Shown here piece after piece: positions 34,175-42,056 of a DNA stretch of 64,000 bases. The position numbers and the translations under genes are program-made. Origin of the DNA: UBA7430 sp002478765 (lineage in GTDB: Bacteria; Bacteroidota; Bacteroidia; Flavobacteriales; UBA7430); assembly GCA_943789355.1 (NCBI GenBank), contig CALSTU010000001.1, positions 186,001-250,000 on the forward strand. The letters run 5' to 3'. Under the pieces are notes generated by a model. It did not search any database. It was not told the origin of the DNA and saw only the letters and a program-made list of their open reading frames with translations. Position 1 is the first letter of the stretch. Each line of letters opens with the position of its first letter.

Positions 34175-34399
34175 CTACACACTGCAAGTCCAGGCTGCCA
34201 TACCCCAACCAAAATAATTTGCAGCCATTCCAACTGCTAACCACCCAAGACCTCCCGTCATTCCACCAATAACGGCTAAGGATCCAAAAACTAATGCTCC
34301 ACCTAAGGAAACACCACATTGTCCACTGATTCTACTTCCTCCACTAGAAGGAGCACCCCCTTGGATGTTTTCCATTTGATCTACTTTTAACTTTTTCAT
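34175..34399 (-). CDS. Double-glycine-leader peptide E (bacteriocin-like)
   Basis: A 74-residue precursor with leader MKKLKVDQMENIQGG. The core starts APSSGGSRISGQC and has a glycine-rich hydrophobic stretch with repeated small-residue motifs and several tryptophans. Cysteines are at 28 and 72. The start codon is only 25 bases from the structured core element (34425), with the frameshifted HTH gene beyond it. Confidence 0.87.
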   Translation of the reverse strand: MKKLKVDQMENIQGGAPSSGGSRISGQCGVSLGGALVFGSLAVIGGMTGGLGWLAVGMAANYFGWGMAAWTCSV

Positions 34400-34424
34400 A
34401 TCGTTAAAAATTTAGTGTTAAACA

Positions 34425-34604
34425 TTCCCCAATACGTTTCGAGTCTGGGGTTCGTTCGTCCATGTCGTTTGCCTGAAGTCCTACGTATGAATCAAGCAGG
34501 AAGTGATGGAAGTTCCCACACGCACAGCTATGCTAGTTTTTCAAACTAAGGCTAATATACGAGTGGGTAAGTCCCCTGTTTTGGGACTCATCAAAGTTTT
34601 TTTT
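34425..34604 (-). repeat. Structured core element, copy 4 (leader type 2, variant 2)
   Basis: Matches copies 1-3 and 5 over the full core. Carries GAATCAAGCAG and the CTGTTTT hairpin-loop variant like copy 3. Here no 30-codon ORF lies between it and the peptide start, so the minimal unit is HTH gene - core element - peptide. Confidence 0.9.
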
Positions 34605-34622
34605 ACGTAAGCGAAAACCTCC

Positions 34623-34890
34623 TTAAATTTTTGACAGGTCATCAGATTCTAAATCATTATCAAATTCAAAGCCAAAAATTAGTTTCCCATCCTCTTGGTA
34701 TTCATAGGTTTTCATTTCAGAATTGTAAGCGATGGGGATGTTCATCAATATTAAATCCTCTAAAAATCGATAAAAACTACTTTTTGATAAACCTAATTTT
34801 TTTTGCGCATTGTTTGGGAGTGCCCGTAATACCATGTCTTACCAAATAGTCAAAATGATCCAATCGAGATTTAAATTTCAATACACTCAT
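34623..34890 (-). pseudogene. HTH regulator-like gene, frameshifted in an A8 tract
   Basis: The frame starts at 34890 (MSVLKFKSRLDHFDYLVRHG), goes out of register in a run of eight A (seven would be in frame) and resumes as LGLSKSSFYRFLEDLILMNI. It is a paralogue of the intact gene at 37784-38134. A TAA replaces the Lys codon in DLSKI-K-GG, so the tail also ends early. The homopolymer frameshift could be decay, a sequencing error or phase variation. Confidence 0.75.
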
Positions 34891-35028
34891 CTGTACATTA
34901 TAAAATTAAAATTCATGTATAAAAACACCGCATACAAAGCTATGTCATGACGACCAAAGCAAATTGTTAGTATTCTTAGAGGAATATGAAAAATTGAGGA
35001 CTAGCTTAGAACAGTAAGAGCCCGAAAG

Positions 35029-35081
35029 CAGGTAATTATTGCATTAAAACGAACTTACTTTGGCGTATAGTAATCAGTTCA
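35029..35081 (-). promoter_or_regulatory. Conserved upstream block of HTH copy 1
   Basis: Shares CAGGTAAT, CGAAC, CTTTGGC and TCAGTTCA in order with the block at 38278-38332. The distance to the HTH start is similar in both (139 and 144 bases). Probably the promoter or autoregulatory site of the HTH genes. The rest of 34891-35183 shows nothing else. Confidence 0.45.
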
Positions 35082-35183
35082 CGAACTTAAAGTATCAATC
35101 AAATGTTTACCAGGATGTTATCTATTCCATTTTCTTAAATCTATAAACTCATTTATTTTTCCTTTCGTTAGACAACAAAATAA

Positions 35184-35870
35184 TTATCTAAAGAAATTAT
35201 ATAATTGCTCTGTATTTTTAGGATTATTTTCAAGATCAAATGTTCCTATAATTTTACCTTGATCCATTAAAAAAACTAAGTCAAAAGTTTTTGAGATAAT
35301 ACCAATATTGTGAGTAGAAACGATGTTAGTCGTACTCTTATTTTCTTTTAGGATTTTACCTAATAATAATTTAGAACCAGGATCTAAATGGGAAAAAGGT
35401 TCATCCAAAATAACTAGCTTAGATTCAAACACTAATGTGGATAAGATTCCTATTTTCTGTTTATTGCCCTTTGAATAATCTCTAATTAACTTTTTTTCAT
35501 TAAAATATTTAAAATTAAAAAAATCATCATATTTCTTTAATCTTGTCAATGTCAAATTAAAATCCTGATTATAAAACACACTGCAAAATTTCATATACTC
35601 TTTAGGAGTATAAAAATGTATCAAAAATTGTTCATCTAAATAAGAAGAAGTAATTTTTTTCCATATAAATTTTTTATTATCATCAGCATTAATAAGTATT
35701 CTGCCTTCATCAGACTTTTTTAAATCTAATATCAATTCTAATAAAGTTGTTTTTCCGGCTCCATTGTTCCCAATAATAGCAATGTTTTTTCCCTTAGGTA
35801 AAAATAGATTTGGAATATTAATTTCAAAATCCATTGAGAAACTTTTTTTTAATTGTTCTATCTCAATCAT
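35184..35870 (-). CDS. ABC transporter ATP-binding protein, bacteriocin-immunity type
   Basis: A 228-residue ATPase with Walker A GNNGAGKTTLLELILDL, a signature variant YSKGNKQKIGILSTL, Walker B LVILDEPFSHLD and the H-loop VSTHN. The DRA-type short ATPase with two membrane partners resembles LanF/CcmA-like self-protection exporters. It is the last gene of the unit peptide F - membrane (36579) - membrane (35863) - ATPase and overlaps its neighbour by 8 bases. Confidence 0.88.
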   Translation of the reverse strand: MIEIEQLKKSFSMDFEINIPNLFLPKGKNIAIIGNNGAGKTTLLELILDLKKSDEGRILINADDNKKFIWKKITSSYLDEQFLIHFYTPKEYMKFCSVFYNQDFNLTLTRLKKYDDFFNFKYFNEKKLIRDYSKGNKQKIGILSTLVFESKLVILDEPFSHLDPGSKLLLGKILKENKSTTNIVSTHNIGIISKTFDLVFLMDQGKIIGTFDLENNPKNTEQLYNFFR

Positions 35871-36582
35871 CTTTTTTAAAATTTGATAATCGTTCGTAAC
35901 GCTTTTTTTCTAAATTTCTTAAAATTATTCTTATCCATTTTTTCAAATAGATGAGGTTTAAAAGAGACAAAAAAGCTAGTAAAACGCCAATATTAATTGG
36001 TTCTATTTGGAGCATCGAAACTAAAATCATAATAATTATGTATACAAATAATGGCAATATTGTAAACACAACATAAACTAATGAATACCCTTCTAAATTC
36101 AATGTTCTTGATTGATTGATATCAATTTTTTTATTATTAAATGAAGCTAGATAAGTCATTATGAAAGGAAAAAAAAGGATGTTAAATAAATTAAAAATTA
36201 ATACTTCCTTTATGTCATAATAATCTGAAAAATAAATGAAGGGAGTTACAATAATTGTTGATAATATATTTAAAACTACAGAAAAAATAATTTTAGACAA
36301 TATAATATCTTTAATGAAAATATTTTTTGTTTCTATTCCTCTAACACATCCACTATCCCAAGAAAATAATAATGGAAAATAAATGTAATACACAGAACAA
36401 AAAGACAATAAAAGCAGAAAATGGTGTTCGTGATTATCTATAATTGAAAGAAAAATCACGAATAAAGGACTTATAAAAACCAAAGGAATAATCTCTTTTG
36501 TTCTCTTATTTCGTGTAAGAAGTTTAAATTGATAATTTAATAATTCGTAATATTTCTCCTTCCATATTTCCATATAAATCAA
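35863..36582 (-). CDS. Membrane subunit of the immunity-type ABC transporter
   Basis: A 239-residue protein with about six hydrophobic segments after a cytoplasmic N-terminus (MIYMEIWKEKYYELLNYQF). It overlaps both the ATPase gene (8 bases) and the preceding membrane gene (4 bases), so the three products almost surely form one complex. It is probably an ABC-2 type permease, by context rather than by motif. Confidence 0.7.
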   Translation of the reverse strand: MIYMEIWKEKYYELLNYQFKLLTRNKRTKEIIPLVFISPLFVIFLSIIDNHEHHFLLLLSFCSVYYIYFPLLFSWDSGCVRGIETKNIFIKDIILSKIIFSVVLNILSTIIVTPFIYFSDYYDIKEVLIFNLFNILFFPFIMTYLASFNNKKIDINQSRTLNLEGYSLVYVVFTILPLFVYIIIMILVSMLQIEPINIGVLLAFLSLLNLIYLKKWIRIILRNLEKKRYERLSNFKKDD

Positions 36583-37283
36583 GTATTATTTAATATGTTT
36601 TTTTTAAATAACAAAAAATTAATTCCTAAAAGAGCTACGAAAATGAAAATAAAAGCTGTCAACATTTCCACTGAAAATAGTAAAGAATAATGATTTGATA
36701 TTTTAATTAGTAATAAATCCAACCTTTTATATAAAAAATAAAGCGCGTATATCATAAAAAAAACTACTATTCCCCAAATGTATGGTGTTAATTTCAAGAA
36801 TAAACACAGCATCTGTATGCACAAAACGAGTAAGATATTTATTAATACCCATAGATTTATAGATACTATCTCAAAAGAATCAATATTTATAAATAAAAAA
36901 ACAAATGTTAAAATAGTATACAACAAAGGCAAATTTAGAACTGTTATCAATAAATTTGCAAATGCAATTTTATTTTTGGAAACAGGTACTTTCTTTAAAA
37001 AAATAGTAAGAATAGCTTTTATCCGCATAAAAAAAAGTTGAAGTACGAAAGAAAACATGTAGAAAAAAAACAACATCAAAGTAATCCCCTCAACAGATAA
37101 TTTTATACCTAAACTAATTGATATTTTCTCATAATATGAAGTAACCAAGAAAATAGCATAAAAATTGAGTAAATGCCAAAGTAGTTTTATGATAAAAACG
37201 ACACTAAACTTTGTCTGATCAAAATTTCGATGAACACGTCTGATCAAAAGTATTACTATTTGTTTTAAAAGATTACATCTCAT
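36579..37283 (-). CDS. Membrane subunit of the immunity-type ABC transporter
   Basis: A 234-residue multi-span protein starting MRCNLLKQIVILLIRRVHRN. I prefer ATG 37283 because the ATG at 37301 lies within a terminator-like hairpin. About six hydrophobic segments are visible. First of the three transporter genes after peptide F. The function, probably protection against peptide F or its relatives, is inferred. Confidence 0.65.
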   Translation of the reverse strand: MRCNLLKQIVILLIRRVHRNFDQTKFSVVFIIKLLWHLLNFYAIFLVTSYYEKISISLGIKLSVEGITLMLFFFYMFSFVLQLFFMRIKAILTIFLKKVPVSKNKIAFANLLITVLNLPLLYTILTFVFLFINIDSFEIVSINLWVLINILLVLCIQMLCLFLKLTPYIWGIVVFFMIYALYFLYKRLDLLLIKISNHYSLLFSVEMLTAFIFIFVALLGINFLLFKKNILNNT

Positions 37284-37293
37284 ACTAACTATA

Positions 37294-37318
37294 CCTCTCA
37301 TGCATTATACATGAGAGG
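37294..37318 (-). terminator. Intra-operon hairpin after peptide F
   Basis: CCTCTCATG-CATTATA-CATGAGAGG is a perfect 9-bp stem between peptide F and the transporter genes, at the same relative place as the hairpins after peptides C, D and E. Confidence 0.65.
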
Positions 37319-37392
37319 CTTAATTAATTTAAAACTGCATAAAAATTAGGATAAAAAAACTAATTTATGTGCAACTAAATTATACCAAATAG

Positions 37393-37641
37393 TTAATAGC
37401 TCATCATTAAGCTTCTATTACTCATCATTAAGCTTCTATTTGGTTTTGGTTTTGATCCACTGACTCTTAATGCTCCTGAAACAATGCCAGCACAGGCCAA
37501 ACCGGCTACAACACCTAAAATTGGATTGATCAATCCGTAGGTAAAGCCAATTCCAGCACAACCAACATCACCCCAAAAGGCTGACGCACTAACCCATCCT
37601 CCTCTAGAGTTTTCCATTTGATCTACTTTTAACTTTTTCAT
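37393..37641 (-). CDS. Double-glycine-leader peptide F (bacteriocin-like)
   Basis: An 82-residue precursor with leader MKKLKVDQMENSRGG, a diverged type 2. The core has cysteines at 28 and 50, a hydrophobic glycine-rich middle and an unusual tail where NRSLMMS is repeated in tandem (a 21-bp direct repeat, 37400-37441). The start at 37641 keeps the common leader; an upstream ATG would add 11 residues. It is followed by a three-gene ABC transporter instead of one small membrane gene. Confidence 0.82.
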   Translation of the reverse strand: MKKLKVDQMENSRGGWVSASAFWGDVGCAGIGFTYGLINPILGVVAGLACAGIVSGALRVSGSKPKPNRSLMMSNRSLMMSY

Positions 37642-37665
37642 AGTTAAAAAATTTAGTGTTAAACA

Positions 37666-37848
37666 TTCCCCCAATCCGTTTCGAGTCTGGGGTTCGTTCG
37701 TCCATGTCGTTTGCCTGAAGTCCTACGTATGACCTCGAGCAGGAAGTGATGGAAGTTCCCACACGCACAGCCATGCTAGTTTTTCAAAATAAGGCTAATA
37801 TACGAGTGGGTAAGTCCCATATTTTGGGACTCATCAAAGTTTTTTTTT
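37666..37848 (-). repeat. Structured core element, copy 5 (leader type 2, variant 1)
   Basis: Same core as the other copies, with the GACCTCGAGCAG and TATTT loop variants of copies 1 and 2. It begins 25 bases upstream of the peptide F start and its far end overlaps the 3' end of the intact HTH gene. Confidence 0.9.
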
Positions 37849-38134
37849 CGCAAAAACGAAAGCCGCCTTTAATTTTCGACAAATCCTTAGTCTTCAATTT
37901 ATTATCAAATTCAAAGCCAAAAATTAGTTTCCCATCCTCTTGGTATTCATACGTTTTCATTTCGGAATTGTAAGCGATGGGGATGTTCATCAATATTAAA
38001 TCCTCTAAAAATCGATAAAAGCTACTTTTTGACAAACGCAATCGCTTTGCACACTGCTTAGGAGATCCGGTCATTTTGTGTCTTACCAAATAGTCAAAAT
38101 GATCCAATCGGGATTTAAATTTCAGAATACTCAT
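37784..38134 (-). CDS. HTH regulator-like protein with a Gly-Gly tail
   Basis: A 116-residue protein. Residues 1-75 form a winged-helix-like DNA-binding domain (LDHFDYLVRHKMTGSPKQ, then KRLRLSKSSFYRFLEDLILM). The C-terminus reads DLSKIKGGFRF and then enters the structured repeat, so the last 20 residues are probably not original. Related HTH proteins accompany double-glycine peptide genes in Bacteroidota, so a role in controlling the peptide operon just downstream is likely but inferred. The paralogue at 34623 is frameshifted. Confidence 0.75.
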   Translation of the reverse strand: MSILKFKSRLDHFDYLVRHKMTGSPKQCAKRLRLSKSSFYRFLEDLILMNIPIAYNSEMKTYEYQEDGKLIFGFEFDNKLKTKDLSKIKGGFRFCEKKTLMSPKIWDLPTRILALF

Positions 38135-38277
38135 TCACAATTTATATTAGATTCATATTACAATTAGCAGTTGCTGTAAACATGATTCTATGATAAGTGT
38201 GCCAAAGTGATGGGTGAACATTCTTTGATTATTATTCGAATAATCAGGGCATTAGCTAGGAAAAGCAAAGCCATTTT

Positions 38278-38332
38278 CAGGTAATATTATTTTAGTAAAG
38301 CGAACGTTCTTTGGCATTTAATAGTCAGTTCA
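38278..38332 (-). promoter_or_regulatory. Conserved upstream block of HTH copy 2
   Basis: Counterpart of 35029-35081 with the same ordered words (CAGGTAAT, CGAAC, CTTTGGC, TCAGTTCA), 144 bases from the HTH start. It marks the upstream limit of the recognisable island. From here to 38589 I see only A/T-rich DNA without a gene. Confidence 0.45.
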
Positions 38333-38589
38333 TCTTGCAATCTGAAGCTAACATAAAACATAAAAATATAATTTCCTAATTAATTACATACTATGGAATT
38401 CAAGTGTTGTGGGAAAGAAAAATACAATCCGTGAAATCATCATTTACAGCGAGAAAAAATGATGTAAAATGATAAAAAAAAACACGGAACGTAATTTAAT
38501 AAAAGAGCCAAAAAATAAAAATAAAAACCACACCCAATCCCAAGTGAAATCGGGCTGTAATATGTGTATAAAGTTCCATAATAATTTAA

Positions 38590-38597
38590 TACATTTG
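38590..38597 (+). promoter_or_regulatory. -7 element of the thr operon
   Basis: TACATTTG is a perfect -7 box 91 bases upstream of the thrA start. No TTG lies at the usual distance. No leader peptide rich in threonine is evident in the 5' region. Confidence 0.5.
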
Positions 38598-38687
38598 GGG
38601 CTTGATTACAGGCTGAATCTATTCGGTAGAAAAAGCTTGTAAACTTTTGAGTTCAAATGAATTTTAAGTGACGTAAATAGCAATCGC

Positions 38688-41120
38688 ATGATGGTTTTAA
38701 AATTTGGAGGAACAAGCGTTTCCTCAAAAGAAAATTTAGAGCAGATAAGAGTCATTCTATCCCAAAAAAAGGAGAACTACATTGTGGTAGTTTCTGCCTT
38801 CTCAGGGATTACCAATCGATTAGAAAAAATTACGGAACAAGCGATTATTAGTGACACTACTGAACTTATTGAAGAATTCAAAGACCTTCACTTCAACAAC
38901 ATACAACAACTCATCCCGATTGACCAGCAGACGGATCTGCTCATTGCTGTACAAGAGAAATGCAACGAACTGGAAGCCATCAGCAAAGGAGTTCAGATTC
39001 TAAACGAACTGACCGACAAGACCAAAGCCAAGGTACTTTGCATGGGCGAGCAATTGTCCTCTTTGATTGTACAAAGATACCTCAATACATCAGGACTTTC
39101 CATTGAACATTTAGACAGTCGTCCGTTAATTTCTGCAGACGACAACTACCTGGATGGTGAAGTTAATTTTAATCGCACAAACAAAAACATTCAAAACAAA
39201 GTAAAAAATAAAAACTACATCGCCGGTGGATTCATTGCTTCTAACGAAGCCAATGAAACCGTTCTACTTGGCAGAGGGGGTTCCGACTATACCGCAGCCA
39301 TCTATGCACAGGCCATTGATGCTAGTTCTCTTGAAATATGGAGCGATGTGGACGGCATCCACAGTGCGAATCCTCAGAGAGTTAAAAACACGCTTTCGCT
39401 GAAAAACCTCAGCTACGAAGAAGCTTTTGAAATGGCTTACTTTGGTGCCAAAGTGATTTATCCAAGAGCAATACTGCCTTTGATTGATAAAAAAATCCCT
39501 CTGTACCTAAAAAACACGCTTCAACCCGAGCAAGAAGGAACCTTCATCAGCCATGTCCCGCAAAAGTCAAATCATAAGATACAAGGCTTGTCTTCGCTAA
39601 ATGACATTGCTGTACTTACGGTTTCAGGAATTGGCCTTTCTGGTAAAAAAGGAAGCGCACGTAAAGTTTTCCAAACGCTAGAAGAGCATCAGGTCAATGT
39701 GATTTTGATCACACAAAGTTCTTCGGAACAAAGCATTGGGTTCGGAATTAACGAATCGGACGCAGACGTTTCTAAAAAAGTACTTGACCAAGCTTTCCAA
39801 AACGAAATTCAGGCAGGAACCATAAAACCTGTAGAGATTGCTAGAGATTTATGTATCATCGCACTTATCGGTGACAACATGAAAAATAAAATCGGTCTGG
39901 CCGGTAAAGCACTTAGCGTGATTGGTGAAAATGGAATCAACGTAACGGCCATCGCTCAAGGAGCTTCAGAAAGAAACCTTTCCATTGTTATTGACAAAAA
40001 GGACGAAGTGAAAGCCCTCAATGTGATTCATGAGAAATTCTTCAGTAACATTGTGAAAAACGTACACCTCTTCATCGCGGGTACGGGTAATGTTGGAAAA
40101 GAGTTCCTCAACATCATCTACTCTCAAAAGCAAAAGCTCATCGACGACTATCAAATCAACTTGAAAGTGATTGGTGTAGCAAACAGTAGAAAAATGATCA
40201 TCAACGATGGGCTTGAAATTAGTGAAGATGATTGTTTCAGCCTTAATGAGATCGGAACTCCATACGAAGCGCTTCCTGAATACCTAGAGAAGGCACGTGC
40301 ACTGAATTTACCAAACAGTATATTCATCGACAACACGGCCTCCCAAGTTGTAAGTGACGGCTACGCCTTCTTGTTGGAAAATAGTATTTCTGTAGCTACT
40401 TGTAACAAAATTGCCTGCAGTAGCGATTACGAAACCTACGCGAGCCTCATTGGAGCTGCTAAAGAATTCAACTGTCACTTCAAATACGAAACCAGTGTAG
40501 GTGCTGCGCTTCCGGTTATTAAAACCATCCACGACTTAATCATCAGTGGTGATTCGGTAAATAAAATTGAAGCGGTGATCTCTGGAAGTTTAAATTTCAT
40601 TTTCAACAAATACAATGCTGAAAATAAATTTACAGACGTGGTCCTTCAAGCAAAAGAAGAAGGATATACAGAGCCAAACCCACTCATAGACTTAAGTGGA
40701 CTGGATGTGATGCGTAAAATCTTAATCCTTTCGAGAGAGTCTGGACTCAAAGGAGCCTTGTCGGATATTGAATTCAACAGCTTCATCCCAGATGCATGTA
40801 CAGAATCGAAAAGTGTGGATAGCCTGTTTGAAAATTTAGAGAAAAACGAAGATTTCTTCAAGGCTCTTTATGCTAAGGCCAACGACAAAGGATACAAACT
40901 AAAAGTTGTCGCAACACTTGAGGACGAAAAGTTATCTGTAGGATTGAAAGAAATTCCTTCAGACAGTCCGTTCTTCAACCTGGAAGGTAAAGACAACGTG
41001 GTAGCCATATTCACCGACCGTTATGTAAGCGAACCCCTAGTTATTAAGGGAGCTGGTGCAGGAGCTAGTGTAACAGCTAGTGGTGTATTTGCCGATGTAA
41101 TGTCCATCGTAAACAAATAA
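38688..41120 (+). CDS. thrA: Bifunctional aspartate kinase/homoserine dehydrogenase I
   Basis: An 810-residue fusion that catalyses the first and third steps from aspartate to threonine and methionine. The aspartokinase domain starts with KFGGTSVSSKEN and has GRGGSDYTAAIYAQA (about residues 198-212). Two ACT-type regulatory segments follow (about 305-460, with VTAIAQGASERNLSIVI). The homoserine dehydrogenase has FIAGTGNVGKEFLNI and EAVISGSLNFIFNKY. First gene of thrABC, with thrB 3 bases on. Confidence 0.97.
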   Translation: MMVLKFGGTSVSSKENLEQIRVILSQKKENYIVVVSAFSGITNRLEKITEQAIISDTTELIEEFKDLHFNNIQQLIPIDQQTDLLIAVQEKCNELEAISKGVQILNELTDKTKAKVLCMGEQLSSLIVQRYLNTSGLSIEHLDSRPLISADDNYLDGEVNFNRTNKNIQNKVKNKNYIAGGFIASNEANETVLLGRGGSDYTAAIYAQAIDASSLEIWSDVDGIHSANPQRVKNTLSLKNLSYEEAFEMAYFGAKVIYPRAILPLIDKKIPLYLKNTLQPEQEGTFISHVPQKSNHKIQGLSSLNDIAVLTVSGIGLSGKKGSARKVFQTLEEHQVNVILITQSSSEQSIGFGINESDADVSKKVLDQAFQNEIQAGTIKPVEIARDLCIIALIGDNMKNKIGLAGKALSVIGENGINVTAIAQGASERNLSIVIDKKDEVKALNVIHEKFFSNIVKNVHLFIAGTGNVGKEFLNIIYSQKQKLIDDYQINLKVIGVANSRKMIINDGLEISEDDCFSLNEIGTPYEALPEYLEKARALNLPNSIFIDNTASQVVSDGYAFLLENSISVATCNKIACSSDYETYASLIGAAKEFNCHFKYETSVGAALPVIKTIHDLIISGDSVNKIEAVISGSLNFIFNKYNAENKFTDVVLQAKEEGYTEPNPLIDLSGLDVMRKILILSRESGLKGALSDIEFNSFIPDACTESKSVDSLFENLEKNEDFFKALYAKANDKGYKLKVVATLEDEKLSVGLKEIPSDSPFFNLEGKDNVVAIFTDRYVSEPLVIKGAGAGASVTASGVFADVMSIVNK

Positions 41121-41123
41121 TTG

Positions 41124-42056
41124 ATGAATCAAATAACTGCTTATGCCCCCGCCACCATGGCCAACTTTAATGTGGGTTATGACGTCTTGGGTTTGTCTTT
41201 AAACGATATCGGAGATGAGGTCGAACTGACACTCAACGGTACCGAGGAAAATAACATCCTTGAAATAATTAATGGCAAAGGATTGCCTTTGGAGCGTGAT
41301 AAAAATTGTTGCTCTGTAGTGATCCGTAAAATGCAGGAAACCCTCAACAGCTTTAAAGGGGTTGACATCGTCATCACAAAAGGTTTTGCAGCAGGAAGTG
41401 GCCTTGGCTCTAGTAGTGCCAGCAGTGCAGCAGCAGCCTTTGCCTACAACGAGTTAATGGGAAAACCCTATTCGAATAAAGAATTGGTTGCTTTTGCCGC
41501 AGAAGGAGAACGTGTTGCTTGTGGTAGTGCACACGTAGACAATGTTGCGCCATCCATATTAGGTGGTGTCGTTTTAAGTAAAGGAAAAAAGGCTTCAGAC
41601 CTCATCCAACTTCCACTGATAGAAAACTTATACGCCGTTACGTTTTTTCCTGCAATAAAAGTTAACACCTCAGACGCTCGAAAAATCTTAAACAATACCA
41701 TAGATCTAAAGACCCTGTCGCAACAAGTCAGTTTCATGGGTGCTTTTGTATCCAGCTTGTATGAAAAAGACATTGATCTATTTTCTGCGAGTCTTCAAGA
41801 CTTGGTTGTAGAACCTAGAAGAAGCCTACTGATTCCAAGATTTAAAGAGTTGAAAAAAGCTGCGCTAGAAAACAAAGCATTGGCATTCGGAATTTCTGGC
41901 TCCGGACCGTCTGTATTTGCCATCGCAAAAAACGCCGATGAAGCAGATCATATCATCAAGACTATGGAGCAAGTATACGCGGACTTAAGTATAAAAACAC
42001 AAGCCCACAAACATTTACTTTGTAAAGATAGTGGCGCAAGAATTGTAAAAAAATGA
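41124..42056 (+). CDS. thrB: Homoserine kinase
   Basis: ThrB phosphorylates homoserine with ATP. The GHMP-kinase signature AAGSGLGSSSASSAAAAFA (about residues 90-108) binds the ATP phosphate, and AFGISGSGPSVFAI is the C-terminal conserved loop. I take ATG 41124 rather than the preceding TTG. It overlaps thrC by 4 bases. About 310 residues, normal length. Confidence 0.96.
   Translation: MNQITAYAPATMANFNVGYDVLGLSLNDIGDEVELTLNGTEENNILEIINGKGLPLERDKNCCSVVIRKMQETLNSFKGVDIVITKGFAAGSGLGSSSASSAAAAFAYNELMGKPYSNKELVAFAAEGERVACGSAHVDNVAPSILGGVVLSKGKKASDLIQLPLIENLYAVTFFPAIKVNTSDARKILNNTIDLKTLSQQVSFMGAFVSSLYEKDIDLFSASLQDLVVEPRRSLLIPRFKELKKAALENKALAFGISGSGPSVFAIAKNADEADHIIKTMEQVYADLSIKTQAHKHLLCKDSGARIVKK

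Noticed and set aside
32010..34622. Reassignment of TAA as a sense codon in this organism
   Set aside because: TAA is used as a normal stop in many intact genes of the window, so a changed genetic code is ruled out.
28685..37848. A CRISPR array or integron-like cassette array
   Set aside because: Repeats are long, few and separated by whole genes; no Cas or integron integrase gene is present, and the ends lack attC-like core sites.
28685..37848. A retron or diversity-generating retroelement (constant element plus variable peptides)
   Set aside because: There is no reverse transcriptase in the window, and differences between cores are not limited to adenine positions of a template.
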